Part shown: positions 1 to 6,343 of the stretch, in pieces
How positions within the stretch are numbered: position 1 is the stretch's first letter
Layout of the letters: each line of letters starts with the position of its first letter
NCBI GenBank assembly: GCA_025350885.1
Contig: JANXXA010000015.1
Span: 1-7,548 of the forward strand
From: Phenylobacterium sp.
Lineage (GTDB): Bacteria > Pseudomonadota > Alphaproteobacteria > Caulobacterales > Caulobacteraceae
Reading direction: 5' to 3'
DNA: 7,548 bases
Translations under genes and position numbers: made by a program
Notes under the pieces: model-generated
Databases searched by the model: none
Seen by the model: only the letters and a program-made list of their open reading frames with translations
Told to the model about the DNA's origin: nothing

Positions 1-474
1 CCACCCGGCGCGTGTCAGGAAGCGGAAGTGGGCGCCGCCCAGGGGCGCGATACCGCGCTTGGCTTCCATCTGGCAGAAGCGGCTGCCCTCGGCAGCCACG
101 ATGATGTCGCCGGCCAGCGCCATTTCGATCCCGACGGTGTAGCAGATGCCTTGCACCGCCGTGACCACCGGTTTGCGGCACTGGTTGCGCATCCCGAACG
201 GATCGATGTGGTCCTCGGGGATCTCACTCGGCTCGGCGCCGGGACCGAAGAACTTGGGCATGTCGAGGCCGGCGGTGAAATGGTCGCCCACGGCGCAAAG
301 CACGCCGACCCAGAGGTCGGGGTCGCGGTCCAGTTCGGACATCGCGGCGGCCAACTGCGCCATCATCTCCGGCACGAAGGCGTTCTTCTTCGCCGGATTG
401 TCGATGACGATCTTCAGGATGTGATCGTGACGCTCACTGCGCACGCGACCCTCCGCGACGATGATCTCGGCCAT
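1..474 (-). CDS. Enoyl-CoA hydratase/isomerase family protein (crotonase superfamily), 3' end cut by window edge
   Basis: The first 158 codons are present, and the reading frame is still open at position 1, so the C-terminal part lies outside the window. The fold is recognisable. HFTAGLD (residues 65-71) is the first oxyanion-hole segment. PVVTAVQGICYTVGIEMALAGDI (residues 102-124, read as two joined blocks) is the second. Glu117 and Glu137 are 20 residues apart and sit where the two catalytic glutamates of rat mitochondrial hydratase (Glu144/Glu164) lie, so hydration of a 2-enoyl-CoA is plausible. The usual Gly-Gly-Gly before the first glutamate is reduced to TVGIE. The start is the ATG at 474, preceded by AGGAAGAG. 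It diverges from a TetR-type regulator, a common arrangement for fatty-acid or aromatic-acid catabolic genes. The substrate cannot be told, and an isomerase or hydrolase of the same superfamily is possible. Confidence 0.88.
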   Translation of the reverse strand, partial: MAEIIVAEGRVRSERHDHILKIVIDNPAKKNAFVPEMMAQLAAAMSELDRDPDLWVGVLCAVGDHFTAGLDMPKFFGPGAEPSEIPEDHIDPFGMRNQCRKPVVTAVQGICYTVGIEMALAGDIIVAAEGSRFCQMEAKRGIAPLGGAHFRFLTRAGW

Positions 475-506
475 GGCTCTCTTCCTGTGCTGCATCTGTA
501 TGATGC

Positions 507-535
507 TTGTCATGCAGGAGAATGATGACGATAAT
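507..535 (+). promoter_or_regulatory. Sigma70-type promoter candidate for the TetR-family gene
   Basis: TTGTCA at 507-512 (5 of 6 consensus -35 bases) and GATAAT at 530-535 (5 of 6 consensus -10 bases) are separated by 17 bp, the ideal spacing. Transcription would begin near 542, about 20 bases before the ATG at 564. This argues against the longer reading frame that opens at 507, because that start would lie inside the promoter. Confidence 0.55.
509..529. promoter_or_regulatory. Weak inverted repeat, possible TetR-family operator
   Basis: GTCAT (509-513) and ATGAC (525-529) form a 5-bp inverted repeat around 11 bp. It falls almost exactly in the spacer of the TetR-gene promoter, where operators of this family often sit. 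A second pair, TGCAT (491-495) and ATGCA (512-516), overlaps it. Arms this short can occur by chance, so this is a suggestion only. Confidence 0.2.
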
Positions 536-547
536 GCTGCTCGTCAA
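519..547 (-). promoter_or_regulatory. Promoter candidate for the enoyl-CoA hydratase gene
   Basis: On the minus strand, TTGACG (plus positions 542-547, 5 of 6 consensus) is followed after 17 bp by CATTCT (519-524, only 3 of 6). The predicted start near 512 leaves a leader of about 38 bases. The weak -10 keeps confidence low. The element overlaps the opposing promoter at 507-535, so one bound repressor could block both. Confidence 0.3.
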
Positions 548-550
548 GCC

Positions 551-556
551 AGGAGA
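551..556 (+). promoter_or_regulatory. Ribosome binding site that sets the TetR-family start
   Basis: AGGAGA lies 7 bases before the ATG at 564. No comparable Shine-Dalgarno sequence precedes the alternative upstream start at 507. Confidence 0.7.
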
Positions 557-563
557 GTCGCCG

Positions 564-1142
564 ATGGGACATTCGCAGGTCGAAAAGGCGCAGAGCCGTG
601 AACGCATCCTGGCGGCGGCTTCACAGCAGATCCGGCGCGATGGCCTTGAATCCGTCAGCGTCGGCGCGCTGATGAAAAGCGTCGGCCTGACACACGGAGG
701 CTTTTACGGCCACTTCGAGAGCCGTTCCGCCCTCCTTGAGGAAGCGCTGCAGCGCGCGCTTCTGGAAGGTGAGGCCAATGCCCAGGCATCCGGTACGTCC
801 GAGCGCTTCGCGAGCGTTGTGCGCGGCTATCTCAGCCGCGCGCACCGGGACGCCCGGGACAGTGGATGTGCGGTGGCCGCGCTCGTGTCTGATGCTGCCC
901 GGGCCGAGGACGGCCCCCGATCCATCATGGCCCGGCACGTCGAATCCTTCATCGCGTCTGTCTCTCACATGCTCGATGGGGACGAGGAGCGAGCTATTGT
1001 GGCGGTCAGTGCGATGGTTGGAGCGCTTGCGCTTTCCCGAGTGGTCGCGGACCCGGCGCGCTCAAACGCCATTTTGAAGGTGGTGCGCGATCACCTCGAC
1101 GCGCTGGAATCGGCCGTCGTTGCAAACTCAAGACCCTCGTGA
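564..1142 (+). CDS. TetR/AcrR-family transcriptional regulator
   Basis: A 192-residue protein, normal length for the family. The N-terminal DNA-binding domain covers about residues 12-58: RERILAAA opens helix 1, and the turn and recognition helix read VGLTHGGFYGHF (40-51), followed by SRSALLEEAL. The C-terminal ligand and dimer domain contains SGCAVAALVSDAAR, a pattern seen in AcrR-like members. Such proteins usually repress a neighbouring gene until a small ligand binds. Here the obvious target is the divergent enoyl-CoA hydratase gene, so the ligand may be an acyl-CoA or related acid; that is inference from position. The start at 564 is chosen for its AGGAGA site and because the domain begins soon after. 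It converges with the chorismate mutase gene, leaving 86 bp with no clear terminator. Confidence 0.9.
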   Translation: MGHSQVEKAQSRERILAAASQQIRRDGLESVSVGALMKSVGLTHGGFYGHFESRSALLEEALQRALLEGEANAQASGTSERFASVVRGYLSRAHRDARDSGCAVAALVSDAARAEDGPRSIMARHVESFIASVSHMLDGDEERAIVAVSAMVGALALSRVVADPARSNAILKVVRDHLDALESAVVANSRPS

Positions 1143-1228
1143 AAGGGACCTAGCCTCGATCTGAAAGCTGCCGCTTACGTCCGTTTGAAGCGACGCCGAC
1201 CTCCGCTTCCGGCGCGGTGCTTCGCCTC

Positions 1229-2032
1229 TTACACGTCCAGCGGCGCCGGTGCAGCCCCGATCACGCCGGAAAGCTTGCCCGGCGCGCGGGCCAGCCGCGC
1301 GTCGTCGGCCTGATAGAAGCCCGACAGCATATAGAGCTTCAGCCCCCCGGCCTCGACCAGCAGGGTGGCGGCCACCCCGTCGCGGCTGAGCGCGGCCTCG
1401 ACGGCGGCCGATCCGCCGGCCGCATCGGTGACCCAGAAGGTGTTGTCGGCGCCGGTGGGCTCGACCGCCACCTCGGCCACCGCCAGCGCCGACAGCGGCC
1501 CCCAGGCGGCCAGGCAGGGCAGGGCGGCGAACACCTTGAGCGTCGGTTCCGCCAGCAGGCGGCCCCACCAGGGGCTGTCGGCGGTCAGCGCGCAGATGCC
1601 GACGCCGCCCAGGGCGCGGGCGTTGGCCAGCGCCTCCTGCGGCCCCGCAACCTGGCGCAGCGACGGGGCGACCCCGAAGCGCAGACGGGCGACCTCGACA
1701 GCGCGCGCCGGGTCCTTGCCGCCCCAGACCGCCAGGTGGAAGGGGCCTTGCGTGGCCAGACTGTCGCCGATCAGTTCGCGCCAGATGCGCACGATCAGCC
1801 CCGGCCGGGCGCCGTTGCGCGGCCCGGCCAGCAGGCGGCGCAGCAGCATCGCCTCGCGCGCCGGCCGCAGCCCGAACCGGCCGCCGTCGCCGGCCGCGGC
1901 CTTGGCGGCGGCCACCGCATGGGCCAGGCTCGACCGCTCGACCACCAGCGCCAGCAGCTCTGCGTCGATCACGTCGATCCGCGCCCGCACCTCATCCAGC
2001 GACGGCGGCGTCTGCGATGTGGCCTCAGCCAT
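1229..2032 (-). CDS. Chorismate mutase (AroQ-type domain) with C-terminal extension, alphaproteobacterial type
   Basis: A 267-residue protein. Residues about 11-96 form an AroQ-fold chorismate mutase, which rearranges chorismate to prephenate for Phe and Tyr synthesis in the cytoplasm. Aligned by eye to the E. coli P-protein mutase domain, the active-site residues Arg11, Arg28, Lys39, Arg51, Glu52 and Gln88 correspond to Arg16, Arg33, Lys44, Arg59, Glu60 and Gln95, all present; Asp48 is replaced by Arg56. This supports real catalysis. Residues about 97-267 vaguely resemble a prephenate dehydratase plus ACT-like region (for example [10 protein letters not shown] near 205), but no clear dehydratase active-site motif is visible. 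It is probably a chorismate mutase-related protein of the clade described in alphaproteobacteria. The start at 2032 (MAEATSQ) follows GGGGGAGAG. The frame stays open upstream only as a shadow of the receiver gene. The kinase-like gene on the same strand ends 101 bp upstream. Confidence 0.85.
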   Translation of the reverse strand: MAEATSQTPPSLDEVRARIDVIDAELLALVVERSSLAHAVAAAKAAAGDGGRFGLRPAREAMLLRRLLAGPRNGARPGLIVRIWRELIGDSLATQGPFHLAVWGGKDPARAVEVARLRFGVAPSLRQVAGPQEALANARALGGVGICALTADSPWWGRLLAEPTLKVFAALPCLAAWGPLSALAVAEVAVEPTGADNTFWVTDAAGGSAAVEAALSRDGVAATLLVEAGGLKLYMLSGFYQADDARLARAPGKLSGVIGAAPAPLDV

Positions 2033-2133
2033 GCTCTCCCCCGGAACCGAAGGTTGGCGACCTAGGTCATCGGAGGCGGGCGCGCAATAGCCGCGCGGGC
2101 TCCGTGGCTCACGGTTCGACGCGCCGACGCCCC

Positions 2134-3240
2134 TCAGGCCGCGGCGGCTCGGGCGGCGTCGTTTTCGCCGAGGGCTTCCTGCAGGGCGGCGAGCAGGTGT
2201 TCGGGCTTCATCGGCTTTTCGACGACGCCGTTCATGCCGGCGGCGAGGTAGCCTTCGGCGTCCTCCGGCTCGGCGTTGGCGGTGAGCGCGATGATCGGCA
2301 CCGCGCCGGCCTGGCCCGGCAGGGCGCGGATGGCGCGGGACGCGGAGACGCCGTCCATCACCGGCATCTTGATGTCCATCAGGATCAGGTCGAAGCGGCC
2401 GCCGCGCGCGGCCTCGACCGCCTCGGCGCCGTCGTTGGCGCTTTCGCAGGTGCAGTCGAACATCTCGCACAGCGCCTGGGCGACCATGCGGTTGGTGGCG
2501 TTGTCGTCGACCACCAGGACGTGGGCGCTGCGTTCGGCGGTATGTTCCTCAACCGGGTTTTCCAGGGCCTCGGGCAGCAGCAGTTCGAACACCGCGGTCT
2601 CCGACGCGCCGCCCGTTCCCTCGCTGCGCAGGGTTCCGCCCAGGCCGTCGAGAATCCGCCGCGCCAGGGTGACGCCGATCGCCACCTCCAGGCCGCAGCG
2701 ATCATCGATCTCGCGGACGCCGGCCTCGAGGTCCTGGACGTTCCAGGCCGGGTGGCGGGCGCCGCGCACACGGCCTTCGAGACGCACGCCCTGGGGGGTG
2801 GCGATGGCCCGGACGCTGGCTTCCACGGCGCCGCGGCGCTGGCCGGCCAGGGCCTCACCGACGAAGCCGTCGAACACCTGCAGCAGGCGGCCGCGATCCC
2901 CGAGCACGCAGGCGTCGGGATGGCCGTCATAGGAGATGAGGAGGGTCACGCCGGCGACCCCGGCGGCGGGTTGCCAGCGGCTCAGCACCTCGTCGACCAG
3001 TTCGCGCAGGCGCAGCGGGGCCGGGTCGAGCGTGACGCCCTGGGCGGTCAGCCGCAGGTCGGCGGCGGCGTCGAGCATCCGACTGACCGCGCCGGCCGCC
3101 TCGGCGACGCCACTGACGCAGGCTTGCGCGTCGGGGCTCAGCCGCTGGCGCGCCAGCTGATCGGCCAGCGCCATGACGCCATCCATCCGGTCGCGGATAT
3201 CGGCGCTGACGCGATCGATGAAGAAGTCAGGCAGGGACAT
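2134..3240 (-). CDS. Histidine-kinase-like protein with degenerate kinase core and C-terminal receiver domain
   Basis: A 368-residue protein with no membrane segment or sensor domain. It starts directly with a dimerisation-helix-like segment, [18 protein letters not shown] (12-29). This matches the usual SHEIRTPMNG H-box, but Ala13 replaces the histidine and no histidine occurs before residue 107. The ATPase-like region (about 72-223) keeps the shape of the kinase fold: [19 protein letters not shown] (113-131) resembles the N box with Glu129 in place of Asn, and [20 protein letters not shown] (183-202) resembles the G2 box without its glycine pattern. ATP binding is doubtful. The receiver domain (about 239-358) is intact: Asp245/Asp246, phosphoacceptor Asp289, Thr320 and Lys342. 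It therefore probably receives phosphate from another kinase or phosphotransferase and passes on a signal by binding. The ATG at 3240 has no clear ribosome site. It diverges from queC. Confidence 0.8.
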   Translation of the reverse strand: MSLPDFFIDRVSADIRDRMDGVMALADQLARQRLSPDAQACVSGVAEAAGAVSRMLDAAADLRLTAQGVTLDPAPLRLRELVDEVLSRWQPAAGVAGVTLLISYDGHPDACVLGDRGRLLQVFDGFVGEALAGQRRGAVEASVRAIATPQGVRLEGRVRGARHPAWNVQDLEAGVREIDDRCGLEVAIGVTLARRILDGLGGTLRSEGTGGASETAVFELLLPEALENPVEEHTAERSAHVLVVDDNATNRMVAQALCEMFDCTCESANDGAEAVEAARGGRFDLILMDIKMPVMDGVSASRAIRALPGQAGAVPIIALTANAEPEDAEGYLAAGMNGVVEKPMKPEHLLAALQEALGENDAARAAAA

Positions 3241-3390
3241 GAGGGGCCAGTCAGGGGACGCGAACGATCCGGACTATGGCGCCGTGCGCTTGCGGAGAGG
3301 TTAAGTTGCAGGTCGCGCGGGGGCGAAAGGCGCCGCCGCCAGTCTTTGGCATCGAGCGCCGGTCTTCCGCATCGTGCGCCGATCGCGCAT

Positions 3391-4122
3391 ATGGGCGCCA
3401 TGTTGGATCCGGCAGGGGCTCTGGTGCTGTTTTCCGGCGGGCAGGACTCCACCGTCTGCCTGGCCTGGGCGCTTGCCCGCTATGGCCGTGTCGAAACCGT
3501 GGGGTTCGACTATGGCCAGCGCCACGCCGTCGAACTGCAGGCCCGCGTCGCCGTGCGCGCGGCGATCGCCGGGCGGTTCGCGGACTGGGCGCCGCGGCTG
3601 GGCGAAGATCATCTGCTGGAGATGCGCGGGTTCGGGTCTGTGGCGGCCTCCGCGCTGACCGCCGACCGGGCCATCGAGATGACCGCCAGCGGCCTGCCCT
3701 CGACCTTCGTGCCCGGGCGCAACCTGGCCTTCCTGGTCTATGCCGCCGCGCTGGCCGACCGGCGCGGCCTCAAGGTCCTGGTGGGCGGCATGTGCGAGAC
3801 CGACTTCTCCGGCTATCCCGACTGCCGGCGCGACACGCTGGACGTCCAGCTGAGCGCGCTGAACCTGGGCATGGCGCAGGATTTCACCCTGGAGACGCCG
3901 CTGATGTGGTTGACCAAGGCCGACACCTGGTCGCTGGCCAAGGGGCTGGGCGGCGAGGCGCTGGTCGGGCTGATCGTCGAGGACAGCCACACCTGCTACC
4001 TGGGCGACCGCGAGCCCCGCCACGCCTGGGGCCATGGCTGCGGGACCTGCCCGGCCTGCGAGCTGCGGGCGCGCGGCTGGGACGGCTGGATCGCGGCCGG
4101 GCGGCCCGAGCTTGCCGCATGA
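3391..4122 (+). CDS. queC: 7-cyano-7-deazaguanine synthase
   Basis: QueC uses ATP and ammonia to turn 7-carboxy-7-deazaguanine into preQ0, the nitrile precursor of queuosine. The 243-residue protein has the PP-loop ATP-binding motif SGGQDS (15-20) near the start, the family segments [12 protein letters not shown] and PGRN, and four zinc-ligand cysteines at 202, 217, 220 and 223 in the C-terminal SHTCYLG and CGTCPAC segments. Length is typical. The start is uncertain: ATG at 3391 and ATG at 3400 are in frame three codons apart and neither has a strong Shine-Dalgarno sequence. The frame also runs open far upstream, but only antisense to the kinase-like gene. Its last codons overlap queE by 4 bp (ATGA), so the two are translationally coupled. 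The 150 bp upstream, shared with the divergent gene, show no promoter I can defend. Confidence 0.96.
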   Translation: MGAMLDPAGALVLFSGGQDSTVCLAWALARYGRVETVGFDYGQRHAVELQARVAVRAAIAGRFADWAPRLGEDHLLEMRGFGSVAASALTADRAIEMTASGLPSTFVPGRNLAFLVYAAALADRRGLKVLVGGMCETDFSGYPDCRRDTLDVQLSALNLGMAQDFTLETPLMWLTKADTWSLAKGLGGEALVGLIVEDSHTCYLGDREPRHAWGHGCGTCPACELRARGWDGWIAAGRPELAA

Positions 4123-4751
4123 GCTATGCGGTCAAGGAGATCTTCCTGACCCTGCAGGGCGAGGGCGGGCAGGCGGGGCGGCCGGCGGTGTTCTGCCGGT
4201 TCGCCGGCTGCAACCTGTGGTCCGGGCGCGAGGCGGACCGGGCGGGCGCGGTCTGCACCTTCTGCGACACCGAGTTCGTCGGCGTGGATGGCCCGGGCGG
4301 GGGCCGCTTCGCCACCGCCGCGGCGCTGGCCGCGGCGGTCGAGGCCGCCTGGACCGGCGGGGCGGACCACCGGCTGGTGGTGCTCACCGGCGGTGAGCCG
4401 CTGCTGCAGCTCGATGCCGCGCTGATCGCGGCGCTGCACGCGCTGGGGTTCTCGCTGGCCCTGGAGACCAACGGCACGCTGGCCGCGCCGGCCGGCGTCG
4501 ACTGGATCTGCGTCAGCCCCAAGGCCCAGGCGCCGGTGGTCCAGCGGACCGGGCAGGACCTGAAGCTGGTATATCCGCAGGCCGGCGTCGATCCGGCGCG
4601 GTTCGAGGGCTGGGACTTCGAACGCTTCCTCCTGCAACCCATGGACGGGCCGGCGCTGGCGGACAATACGGCCGCGGCCATCGCCTATTGCCTCGCCCAT
4701 CCCCGCTGGCGTCTAAGCGTCCAGACCCACAAATACCTCGGCATCGCGTAA
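4119..4751 (+). CDS. queE: 7-carboxy-7-deazaguanine synthase (radical SAM enzyme)
   Basis: QueE rearranges 6-carboxytetrahydropterin into 7-carboxy-7-deazaguanine using S-adenosylmethionine, an iron-sulfur cluster and magnesium. The 210-residue protein starts with the typical [12 protein letters not shown]. The cluster-binding cysteines are Cys31, Cys46 and Cys49, spaced C-X14-C-X2-C. This is the atypical long-insert version known from proteobacterial QueE, not the standard C-X3-C-X2-C. TGGEP (90-94) contributes to SAM binding, and QTHKYLGI closes the protein as is usual in the family. The ATG at 4119 overlaps the queC stop. The next pathway gene, queD, follows only after 230 bp that contain an inverted repeat. 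Confidence 0.96.
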   Translation: MSYAVKEIFLTLQGEGGQAGRPAVFCRFAGCNLWSGREADRAGAVCTFCDTEFVGVDGPGGGRFATAAALAAAVEAAWTGGADHRLVVLTGGEPLLQLDAALIAALHALGFSLALETNGTLAAPAGVDWICVSPKAQAPVVQRTGQDLKLVYPQAGVDPARFEGWDFERFLLQPMDGPALADNTAAAIAYCLAHPRWRLSVQTHKYLGIA

Positions 4752-4814
4752 GTCCCGAGGTGTCTGCTTGGCTGCTGACTCGACTATAATTCCAATATAT
4801 CAGTATCTTGAATT

Positions 4815-4930
4815 CCCCCTGTCATCCCGGACGGCCGCAGGCCGAGCCGGGACCCAGGGCAACCGCACAACATGGACCCCCTGGGTCCCGGCTCACCGCT
4901 GCGCGGCGGCCGGGATGACAGTGCAGGGGG
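4815..4930. repeat. Long imperfect inverted repeat between queE and queD (dispersed-type intergenic palindrome)
   Basis: Two nested perfect arms are visible. The outer arm is TGTCATCCCGG (4820-4830) with CCGGGATGACA (4910-4920). The inner arm is GAGCCGGGACCCAGGG (4844-4859) with its exact complement at 4879-4894, around a 19-base loop. Between the arms are GC-rich, partly pairing stretches, and CCCCC and GGGGG runs flank the whole. Palindromes of this kind (GTCATCCCGG...GAGCCGGGACCCAGG) are scattered between genes in many alphaproteobacteria, which suggests a small non-autonomous element. As RNA it would fold into a very stable hairpin, which could end or weaken transcription after queE or protect the queE message. 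There is no T-run, so a classic intrinsic terminator is unlikely. Confidence 0.85.
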
Positions 4931-4981
4931 CAGACTGATTGAGCCCGAACCCCAGCCCACGACCGAAACCTTCCGGACGCC

Positions 4982-5353
4982 ATGACCGCCGACATCTTCG
5001 AGATCACCAAGGCCGCGACCTTCGATGCGGCGCACCACCTGCCGGCGGGACCGGCGGGACCCTACACGCGACTGCACGGCCACTCGTTCAGGGTCGAGGC
5101 GACGATGCGAGGCGAGGCGACGGGCGCGATCGGCTGGGTCGCGGACCTCGGAGACCTGGACCGCGCGCTGAAGGCCGTGGCCGGCGAACTGGATCACGGC
5201 CTGCTCAACGAAAAGCCGGGCCTGGAGAGCCCGACGCTTGAACATCTGTGCCTGTGGTTCGCCGAGCGGCTGCGCCCGGCCTTTCCGGGGCTGGTCCGGG
5301 TGGTGGTGTCGCGGCCGACGGTGGGCGAGAGTTGTGCGCTGAACCTCACCTAG
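4982..5353 (+). CDS. queD: 6-carboxytetrahydropterin synthase-like protein, catalytic cysteine replaced
   Basis: QueD converts 7,8-dihydroneopterin triphosphate to 6-carboxytetrahydropterin, the substrate of QueE. The 123-residue protein has the three zinc-binding histidines of the 6-pyruvoyltetrahydropterin synthase fold: His18 (FDAAHH), His32 and His34 (RLHGHSF). It also has the LDHGLLN motif (70-76, Asp71-His72) and the pterin-anchoring glutamate candidates Glu87 (PTLEHL) and Glu116 (VGESC). Against E. coli QueD (HKCGRLHGHSF), the catalytic cysteine position is Tyr28 in GPYTRLHGHSF, and no cysteine appears before residue 90. The function is still best called QueD because it lies beside queC and queE. 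An alternative chemistry or a different pterin substrate is possible. The only reasonable start is ATG 4982; its ribosome site is weak. A perfect TATAAT at 4785-4790 might start its transcript, but no -35 box is present. Confidence 0.85.
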   Translation: MTADIFEITKAATFDAAHHLPAGPAGPYTRLHGHSFRVEATMRGEATGAIGWVADLGDLDRALKAVAGELDHGLLNEKPGLESPTLEHLCLWFAERLRPAFPGLVRVVVSRPTVGESCALNLT

Positions 5354-5371
5354 ACTTGGGCTGAGCCGCGC

Positions 5372-5572
5372 CTAATCGCCCCGCTTGCCCGCCGGCTTGC
5401 CGCCGGGAATCACCGCGCCGACCACCGCGCCGACACCCTCGGCGGTCACTCCGACGGCGGTCCCGGCGATCCCCACCGCCGCGCCGGCCACCCCGAGCGC
5501 CAGGCAGCCGCAGAGCATGGTCGCGGCGGCGGCCAGGACGGCGCCCCGCACGGCAATGGATCGGACGGTCAT
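5372..5572 (-). CDS. Small glycine/alanine/valine-rich lipoprotein, function unknown
   Basis: A 66-residue protein. Positive residues at the N-terminus (MTVRSIAVR) are followed by a hydrophobic stretch (GAVLAAAATML) and a lipobox-like LCGC, so it is probably exported, lipidated on the second cysteine and anchored in a membrane. The mature part is a string of small residues with glycines every few positions (LGVAGAAVGIAGTAVGV...), like a glycine-zipper segment, then a short basic tail PGGKPAGKRGD. I do not recognise a functional family. The start at 5572 is chosen because GGAGAG lies 7 bases upstream. A longer reading from a TTG at 5587 would overlap that site. It follows the response-regulator gene by 59 bp on the same strand and could be cotranscribed. 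It converges on queD, with 18 bp between the stops. Confidence 0.7.
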   Translation of the reverse strand: MTVRSIAVRGAVLAAAATMLCGCLALGVAGAAVGIAGTAVGVTAEGVGAVVGAVIPGGKPAGKRGD

Positions 5573-5579
5573 GCGCAGG

Positions 5580-5585
5580 CTCTCC
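5580..5585 (-). promoter_or_regulatory. Ribosome binding site that sets the lipoprotein start
   Basis: GGAGAG on the minus strand, 7 bases before the ATG at 5572. It supports the shorter protein that begins MTVRSIAV. Confidence 0.65.
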
Positions 5586-5631
5586 AACTGCCGCCGACCA
5601 TGGGCCCGCGATCGCCGTGGCGAAAGGCGCC

Positions 5632-6147
5632 TCAGATCTCCTGGGTGGCGGTCATTCGCCGCACGCCGTCGGCCGCCCGCCGCCAGGGTCCGGCGAAGTT
5701 GGGATCGACGCGCCGGCGACGTTCCGGACCGATGTAGTTCGGGCTGCGGATAAAGGCGCGGGGGTGGTCGATGACCTGGGCGACGCGCTCGATCACGCCT
5801 CGGGCGGTGAGCGGCTTGGTCAGGAACTCGTTGACGCCGGCGTCGCGGGCTTCGTGCACCCGCTGCAGCGTCGAGTGTCCGGTGACCATGATCACCGGCG
5901 CCATCTGGTTGGGGTTGTCACCGGAGCGCCGCAACTGCCGGACGAAGTCGATGCCGTCCAGCGGCTGCATGGACAGGTCGGTCATGATGATGTCGATCTC
6001 GCGCTTGTTGCTCGCCAGCAGGCCGGCGGCGCCGTCGCCCGCCTCAAAGATGTGCCGCACGCCGATCGCCCTGAGGACCTCGGCGATGAGCACGCGCATG
6101 TGGGGATTGTCATCGACGATGAGGATTTTGAGCAGGTCGTAACGCAA
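5632..6147 (-). CDS. Single-domain response regulator (CheY-like receiver with basic GPERRR tail)
   Basis: A 171-residue protein. The receiver domain covers about residues 6-122, with the acidic pair Asp12/Asp13, phosphoacceptor Asp57 (IIMTDLSM), Thr89 (MVTGHS) and Lys111 (LTKP), so it should be phosphorylatable. There is no DNA-binding or enzymatic output domain. The tail (about 130-171) holds FIRSPNYIGPERRRRVDP, resembling the GPDRRR motif after the receiver in a group of alphaproteobacterial CheY-like proteins; its role is not clear to me. The start is a TTG at 6147 with GGTGGA 6 bases upstream. No ATG or GTG is in frame nearby, and the next Met (17) would delete the acidic pair. No kinase gene is adjacent. 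The degenerate kinase-receiver protein 2.4 kb away is not an evident partner. aroC lies 196 bp upstream on the same strand and the lipoprotein gene 59 bp downstream. Confidence 0.9.
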   Translation of the reverse strand: MRYDLLKILIVDDNPHMRVLIAEVLRAIGVRHIFEAGDGAAGLLASNKREIDIIMTDLSMQPLDGIDFVRQLRRSGDNPNQMAPVIMVTGHSTLQRVHEARDAGVNEFLTKPLTARGVIERVAQVIDHPRAFIRSPNYIGPERRRRVDPNFAGPWRRAADGVRRMTATQEI

Positions 6148-6153
6148 GGCCGA

Positions 6154-6159
6154 TCCACC
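6154..6159 (-). promoter_or_regulatory. Ribosome binding site supporting a TTG start
   Basis: GGTGGA on the minus strand, 6 bases before the TTG at 6147 of the response regulator. It is a moderate match, but TTG is the only in-frame start that keeps the complete receiver domain. Confidence 0.5.
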
Positions 6160-6206
6160 GCCCGTTCCGGCCGCCCGATGGCGTCGCGCGAACCTGTCAG
6201 CAAGTT

Positions 6207-6235
6207 TGATTACGTTTCCGCAACAATGCGGTCAA
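6207..6235 (-). promoter_or_regulatory. Promoter candidate for the response regulator
   Basis: On the minus strand, TTGACC (plus positions 6230-6235, 5 of 6 consensus) is followed after 17 bp by TAATCA (6207-6212), a poor -10 match. The implied leader is about 50 bases. The 196-bp gap after aroC makes a separate promoter likely, but this exact site is uncertain. Confidence 0.3.
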
Positions 6236-6343
6236 CGGCAAAGTCATGCCGGTCCGCAAGGCCGCTAAGTGGCTGTCGGAGATTGACAATCCGCAACGCA
6301 AGCTAGGCGTGTGCGGACCCGAAATTGAAACAGGCGGCGCGGC

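Noticed and set aside
28..525. A 165-codon open frame antisense to the hydratase gene
   Set aside because: The minus-strand frame encodes a clear crotonase with both catalytic glutamates; the plus frame is its shadow.
1172..1214. Small stems CGCTT/AAGCG and CGCCG/CGGCG between the converging TetR and chorismate mutase genes
   Set aside because: Five-base stems with long loops and no T-run; not enough to call a terminator.
2102..2114. CCGTG-GCT-CACGG hairpin between the kinase-like gene and chorismate mutase, considered as a terminator
   Set aside because: The stem is only 5 bp and no T-run follows on either strand.
3241..3390. Divergent gap upstream of queC, searched for a preQ1-type riboswitch or promoter
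   Set aside because: No convincing -35/-10 pair, riboswitch aptamer or regulator palindrome was seen on either strand.
2017..4122. A 701-codon open frame on the plus strand
   Set aside because: Only the end (from 3391) is queC. The rest runs antisense to the kinase-like gene and has no family features. High GC content with few stop codons explains it.
4785..4790. Perfect TATAAT as a queD promoter
   Set aside because: No -35 match at 16-18 bp spacing, and it lies almost 200 bp from queD on the far side of the inverted repeat; left as a remark only.
4784..5245. A 153-codon minus-strand frame through the inverted repeat and queD
   Set aside because: It reads across the palindrome and antisense to queD, with no recognisable domain.
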